Notes under the pieces: model-generated | What the model saw: the letters and a program-made list of their open reading frames with translations, nothing else | What the model was told of the DNA's origin: nothing | The model's database searches: none | Part shown: positions 8,011 through 10,892 of the stretch, one piece after another | How the letters are laid out: every line of letters begins with the position of its first letter | How positions within the stretch are numbered: the stretch's first letter is position 1 | Position numbers and translations under genes: made by a program | Assembly: GCA_945788155.1 (NCBI GenBank) | Contig: CALZKX010000372.1 | Span: forward strand, 1 to 10,892 | Source of the DNA: an uncultured Flavobacteriaceae bacterium | Lineage (GTDB): Bacteria > Bacteroidota > Bacteroidia > Flavobacteriales > Flavobacteriaceae | Direction of reading: 5' to 3' | DNA: 10,892 nt

Positions 8011-8068
8011 CCTGATTCGGGAAGGGTTGAATTATTAACGATTAGTGTTAATCCCTTCCCTCGTCGGG
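8011..8068. repeat. Inverted repeat 2 with GGGAAGGG/CCCTTCCC stem
   Basis: A perfect 8-bp stem, GGGAAGGG (8019-8026) with CCCTTCCC (8053-8060), surrounds a 26-nt AT-rich loop. It is extended, after a 3-nt mismatch, by CCTGA (8011-8015) with TCGGG (8064-8068), one pair being G-U. Its right half recurs 112 bp downstream: 8053-8074 matches 8165-8186 at 19 of 22 positions, including GGCACAAT. Confidence 0.7.
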
Positions 8069-8111
8069 CACAATGAAGTTTTAAAATGAAACTATTATTT
8101 GATTAATAGTA

Positions 8112-8181
8112 GCCTGAACATGGAAGGGAAATAATTTTTCCTTAATGATTTATTAATAGCAATTCCCTTCCTTAGTCAGGC
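8112..8181. repeat. Inverted repeat 3 with GCCTGA + GGAAGGGAA arms
   Basis: GCCTGA (8112-8117) and GGAAGGGAA (8122-8130) pair exactly with TTCCCTTCC (8163-8171) and TCAGGC (8176-8181), separated by a 4-nt internal mismatch on each side; the loop is 32 nt. It is the best preserved of the three. It ends 20 nt before the start codon of the small Cys-rich peptide, so in RNA it could influence translation of that gene. Confidence 0.75.
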
Positions 8182-8200
8182 ACAATTGAAAATGATAACA

Positions 8201-8335
8201 ATGAAAGATTGTTGTAATAACAGTTGTCAAGACCAATCAGAGAAATCTGTATTTAAAAAATGGATTAATTACATCCTATACACAATTATTGTAGCAATTA
8301 TTATAGGAGCTTTAGCGCTTCAATTATTTAGTTAA
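8201..8335 (+). CDS. Small Cys-rich single-span membrane peptide (44 aa)
   Basis: An open frame of 44 codons ending TAA at 8333-8335. The N-terminal part carries three Cys within six residues (C4, C5 and C9) on a short polar head with D and Q residues. A basic-aromatic boundary (FKKW, 18-21) follows, then one hydrophobic helix from about 22 to 43. The layout is that of a membrane peptide with a cytosolic thiol head, since Lys19 and Lys20 favour the inside. An alternative ATG at 8192 would add three residues; 8201 is chosen because MKDCC is the more natural protein start and an A-rich stretch precedes it. It lies 41 bp ahead of the NTF2-like gene. The family is not recognised; metal binding is inferred from the Cys cluster and the copper-gene setting. 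Confidence 0.6.
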   Translation: MKDCCNNSCQDQSEKSVFKKWINYILYTIIVAIIIGALALQLFS

Positions 8336-8376
8336 GAAAATAGAGAATATAATTTTAATAGTTTAAAAACAAGTTT

Positions 8377-8856
8377 ATGAAAATCACCAAATTAGCAACA
8401 CTTTTAATCCTTCTTTTTGTAACAGTTACAAATGGACAAACTAAAAAGACTGATTTAAGCGACCGCGAAGCTGTAATAACAGTAATGAAAACTTATAAAG
8501 ATGCAATACAAAACCTAACAACCAAAGGTACTTTTGATTTGTTTGCAGAAGACTCAAATGTATTTGAATCTGGAGGAGTAGAAGGCACTTATGCTCACTA
8601 TATAGAACACCATTTAGGACCAGAATTAGGCCATTTTAAAAGTTTTACATTTTCAGATTATGAAATCGATGCTCAGGTTGATGGCAATTATGCGTTTACA
8701 ACAGAAACGTATGTATATACCATTATATTAAAGCCTAATGACAAAGGAGTAAGCAGAACTATTGCTAAAAAAGGAGTAGCAACTTCGATTTTGAAAAAAA
8801 TGAATGAAAAATGGAAAATCATTAAAACGCATACTTCTTCAAGAAATAAAAAATAA
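8377..8856 (+). CDS. Secreted NTF2-like (DUF4440/SnoaL-type) protein
   Basis: A 159-residue protein with an N-terminal signal peptide (hydrophobic 6-18, likely cut at NG-Q near residue 20) and one cone-shaped NTF2-like domain. The pattern fits the family: an early helix (DREAVITVMKTYKDAI), the FDLFAEDSNVFESGG strand-turn, a central Tyr/His-rich helix (YAHYIEHHLGPELGHF), then antiparallel strands ending WKIIKTHTSSR. NTF2-like folds serve as enzymes or ligand pockets, and no catalytic set is obvious here. The several His (60s-70s) could bind metal, but that is speculative. It is followed after 6 bp by the PepSY protein, so the two are probably translated from one message. Confidence 0.8.
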   Translation: MKITKLATLLILLFVTVTNGQTKKTDLSDREAVITVMKTYKDAIQNLTTKGTFDLFAEDSNVFESGGVEGTYAHYIEHHLGPELGHFKSFTFSDYEIDAQVDGNYAFTTETYVYTIILKPNDKGVSRTIAKKGVATSILKKMNEKWKIIKTHTSSRNKK

Positions 8857-8862
8857 CACTTA

Positions 8863-9579
8863 GTGGTAAACAGGCATACAGCTTTAAAAATAAGAAAGAC
8901 CCATCGATATTTGGGTCTTTTTATAGGAATTCAGTTTTTGTTATGGACCATTAGTGGTCTGTATTTTAGTTGGACTGATATTGACGATATTCACGGTGAT
9001 CAGTTTAGAAATTTACAATACCAGCCCAAAGCTTTTCAAAGCTTAATAAGTCCATCTCAATTAGATGTGCCTTTAGAAATCAAGACCATTGAACTAAGAG
9101 ATATTAATGGCATACCCTATTATTGGATAAACCAGAAACAGCTTTACAGTGCATTAAACGGAGAATTAAAAGAAGGAATTACTGAAACTGAAGCTTTGTA
9201 TGTAGCCAATCGGTTTATGGATAGCTCGTTAAAGGTTACTAATGTTGTTCGAATAAATAAAGTCAATAAAAAACATGAGTATCGTGAAAAGTTATTGCCA
9301 GCTTATGTAATTTCGTATGATAATGACGAAGCTCTTAAATCGTATGTCTCGGTAAATGATGGAAATTTTCAAACCGTAAGACATCGCAGTTGGAGGTGGT
9401 TCGATTTTTTGTGGATGACTCATACCATGGATTATGAAGGAAGGGACAATTTTAATAATATCATTTTAAGAACATTTTCACTATTGGGCTTAATTACTGT
9501 TTTAAGCGGATTTTTACTCTGGTACACATCATCGCCAACCATTAGAAAAATTAATAAGAAGAAAAGAAAGAAAAACTGA
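8863..9579 (+). CDS. Two-span PepSY-type membrane protein (GTG start)
   Basis: A 238-residue protein of the PepSY-associated membrane class. The N-terminus has the family's HRYLGLFIGIQFLLWTISGLYF helix (about 14-35), then a periplasmic region (about 36-200) with a PepSY-like strand pattern, including ALNGELKEGITETEALYVA and the late MTHTMDYEGRD block. A second transmembrane helix (about 204-220) and a Lys/Arg-rich cytoplasmic tail close it. The start is GTG at 8863, 6 bp after the preceding stop; it is preferred because it keeps the basic segment before the first helix, and no ATG lies between it and that helix. Related proteins support iron or metal reductase and transport functions, but the substrate here is unknown. 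Confidence 0.82.
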   Translation: MVNRHTALKIRKTHRYLGLFIGIQFLLWTISGLYFSWTDIDDIHGDQFRNLQYQPKAFQSLISPSQLDVPLEIKTIELRDINGIPYYWINQKQLYSALNGELKEGITETEALYVANRFMDSSLKVTNVVRINKVNKKHEYREKLLPAYVISYDNDEALKSYVSVNDGNFQTVRHRSWRWFDFLWMTHTMDYEGRDNFNNIILRTFSLLGLITVLSGFLLWYTSSPTIRKINKKKRKKN

Positions 9580-9603
9580 ATATATTAAAAAGAACAATAA
9601 AAA

Positions 9604-9652
9604 ATCCTTAAACTTAACGTTAAGTGCTAACTTGTGTTTTGCAATTAAGGAT
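9604..9652. promoter_or_regulatory. Nested inverted repeat with 14-bp perfect palindrome
   Basis: ATCCTTAA (9604-9611) pairs with TTAAGGAT (9645-9652). Just inside the left arm lies the perfect palindrome ACTTAACGTTAAGT (9612-9625). The element fills the centre of the 114-bp gap between the PepSY gene and the secreted protein. It could be a terminator stem, although no T-run follows, or an operator for a dimeric regulator of the gene at 9694. Confidence 0.5.
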
Positions 9653-9693
9653 AACAATTAATTATAAAAACTATTTAAAAACCGCTCTAAATA

Positions 9694-10269
9694 ATGTTAA
9701 CTACAATCAAACATAATCCACGTATCGTTAATTTAGCATTAACATTTTTATGTGTTCAAATCATTAGCTTTTATACAGTTAGTGCACAAAATATTTATAA
9801 GACTGAAGATGGACATCTTGAGATGATGACTTTGGCGGGTGACAAGCTGCTCAAAGCAGAAACGCACAAACTTTCATTATATCTTGATTATAGCAACAAA
9901 GTAGTAAATGGTATCCTTGATCTCAAAACCTTATCAACAGATAATACTGAGATTAACACCATCCTAACACAGGAGGAAGACCCATTAATTTTACGCTTTT
10001 CGGGAGGTGTTCCGAGCACCGATTTTTTATCAAAAGTTCACGACCCCATTAATTTCAATTGGTTGGTGTCTATTACTTACAAAGGCAACACCTATAAGGC
10101 ACTTTTTAGAGCAACAATTACTCATGTTTACCTAAGTTCTTCAATGTCATGTGTAATTAGTGCAAGTGGGCAGATTTTGGTAAAAGACATAGGGTTGGAT
10201 AATGTGATACCAGGATTGGGCAAGACAATAGACGTGCAATTCGCTCAAACGGTTTTAAAATTAAAATAA
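9694..10269 (+). CDS. Secreted protein of unknown function, beta-rich, YceI-like in outline
   Basis: A 191-residue protein with a long signal peptide: positively charged n-region to R10, hydrophobic core about 11-29, likely cut at SA-Q after residue 31. The mature part alternates short hydrophobic strands with polar turns (LSLYLDYSNKVVNGILDLKTL, then LILRFSGG and FNWLVSITYKG, ending VQFAQTVLKLK), which suggests an all-beta fold. The order of strands faintly recalls YceI-type lipocalin-like periplasmic proteins, but I see no diagnostic motif and do not assign it. It has its own upstream gap with a palindrome and faces the convergent sigma-factor gene 144 bp away, so it probably has its own transcript. 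No Cys/His/Met cluster ties it to copper. Confidence 0.75.
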   Translation: MLTTIKHNPRIVNLALTFLCVQIISFYTVSAQNIYKTEDGHLEMMTLAGDKLLKAETHKLSLYLDYSNKVVNGILDLKTLSTDNTEINTILTQEEDPLILRFSGGVPSTDFLSKVHDPINFNWLVSITYKGNTYKALFRATITHVYLSSSMSCVISASGQILVKDIGLDNVIPGLGKTIDVQFAQTVLKLK

Positions 10270-10413
10270 CGCAAAGAGTAGAGGGTAGCAAAATTACATT
10301 GTTCGTATTATAATATATTCTAACCTATTGTAAAGCTTTGGGCACTCTATAAAGGATGAGTCAATATTTTAATGAAAATAAGCATTGAAATAAGAGAGCA
10401 ATACAAGTGGCAA

Positions 10414-10892
10414 CTAAAAAAAGAGTAGTAACGGTTTTATAAACAATAGAAGCATGAAGGTATTCATGTCCATGTTATAAGACACTTTTTCTCTAATAAT
10501 ACTAAATCCTTTTGTGATATGCGCTTCAACCGTTTTTATCGAAACATTAAGATATTCTGAAATCTCTACATTACTCAACCCTTCGTGCTTACTTAAAATA
10601 AAAATATTTTTACATTTTGGAGGTAAATTCTGTATTTCTTTTTGTACCAAAGCATATAATCTTTCTAACAAAGTATCGTCCTCTTCAACAATGTGATCTA
10701 AAGCTTCAATATATTTTTTTTCCAATTCGGTAACAGATCTGTTTTTTCGATATTGGTCTATATATTCGTTGTAAACAGATTTGTACAAAAAACTTTTCAT
10801 TGAAAAATCTGGTTTTAGATAATGCCGTTTCTTCCAAATTTTTATGTACACATTTTGTACAATATCTTCTGCCAAAGCGTTATCGTTTATCA
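10414..10892 (-). CDS. ECF-type RNA polymerase sigma factor, 5' end outside window
   Basis: A sigma-70 factor of the extracytoplasmic-function group, Bacteroidetes FecI-like. The visible part begins inside region 2 (ALAEDIVQNVYIKIW, then FLYKSVYNEYIDQYRKN, the -10-recognising segment) and continues through a linker to region 4, LPPKCKNIFILSKHEGLSN plus the helix-turn-helix VEISEYLNVSIKTVEAHITKG. A hydrophobic 16-20-residue tail (MLLLFIKPLLLFF) follows region 4. The frame remains open to the window edge; a TTG at 10873-10875 is an internal Leu codon, because the conserved region 2 sequence continues upstream of it, so the true start is off the right end. The gene is convergent with the secreted protein at 9694, and no FecR-type anti-sigma gene lies downstream in this window. 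Confidence 0.9.
   Translation of the reverse strand, partial: INDNALAEDIVQNVYIKIWKKRHYLKPDFSMKSFLYKSVYNEYIDQYRKNRSVTELEKKYIEALDHIVEEDDTLLERLYALVQKEIQNLPPKCKNIFILSKHEGLSNVEISEYLNVSIKTVEAHITKGFSIIREKVSYNMDMNTFMLLLFIKPLLLFF

Noticed and set aside
7940..8186. CRISPR array or integron attC sites
   Set aside because: Only three diverged inverted repeats, with no uniform repeat-spacer spacing, and no GTTRRRY/RYYYAAC core pairs where attC sites need them.
10306..10315. TATTATAATA palindrome in the convergent gap
   Set aside because: A 10-bp pure A/T palindrome is expected by chance in such AT-rich DNA and has no supporting context.
10873..10875. TTG as the start codon of the sigma factor
   Set aside because: The frame stays open upstream to the window edge and the residues before it continue conserved region 2, so the codon is internal and the gene is truncated by the window.

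Overview
The window looks like chromosome of a marine-type Flavobacteriaceae (Bacteroidetes) bacterium. It is AT-rich, start codons sit behind A-rich stretches rather than Shine-Dalgarno sequences, lipoproteins have short Bacteroidetes-style lipoboxes, and the protein families (DUF3347, Haem_bd-type cytochrome domain, SHOCT, DUF302, Bacteroidetes ECF sigma factor) are typical of that group. Genus cannot be told from the sequence alone.

Positions 18-7898 are a plus-strand copper-handling cluster. It starts with a Cu(I)-exporting P1B-1 ATPase carrying an HMA domain and three Cys-rich metal modules. A TRASH-like lipoprotein follows. Next is a multicopper oxidase fused through its C-terminus to a CopB-like outer-membrane beta-barrel, with a Met-rich stretch inside the oxidase part. 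Then come a SHOCT-type membrane peptide and a DUF302 protein. A second block (6230-7898) holds two paralogous DUF3347 proteins on either side of a membrane-anchored CXXCH cytochrome-like protein. Gaps within each block are 1-48 bp, so each is probably one transcript. An 80-bp gap with a three-copy 8-nt repeat separates the blocks.

Positions 7899-8200 have no obvious gene but hold three consecutive inverted repeats with related GGAAGGG/CCCTTCC-type arms. The last ends 20 nt before a 44-codon reading frame for a Cys-rich, single-span membrane peptide. An NTF2-like secreted protein and a two-span PepSY protein follow (8377-9579), then a palindrome-bearing 114-bp gap and an unrecognised secreted protein (9694-10269). 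On the minus strand, a partial ECF sigma factor gene runs off the right edge.

Working model (inference): the ATPase moves Cu(I) out of the cytoplasm, the periplasmic lipoprotein and DUF3347 proteins bind or relay it, and the oxidase-barrel fusion oxidises or sequesters it at the outer membrane. No copper-responsive regulator (CueR, CopY, CsoR or CusRS type) and no RND efflux pump lies in the window. I see no transposase, integrase, tRNA, rRNA or CRISPR array. Most of the content fits known copper-resistance families. The least explained parts are the hairpin array with its small Cys-rich peptide, and the oxidase-barrel fusion.
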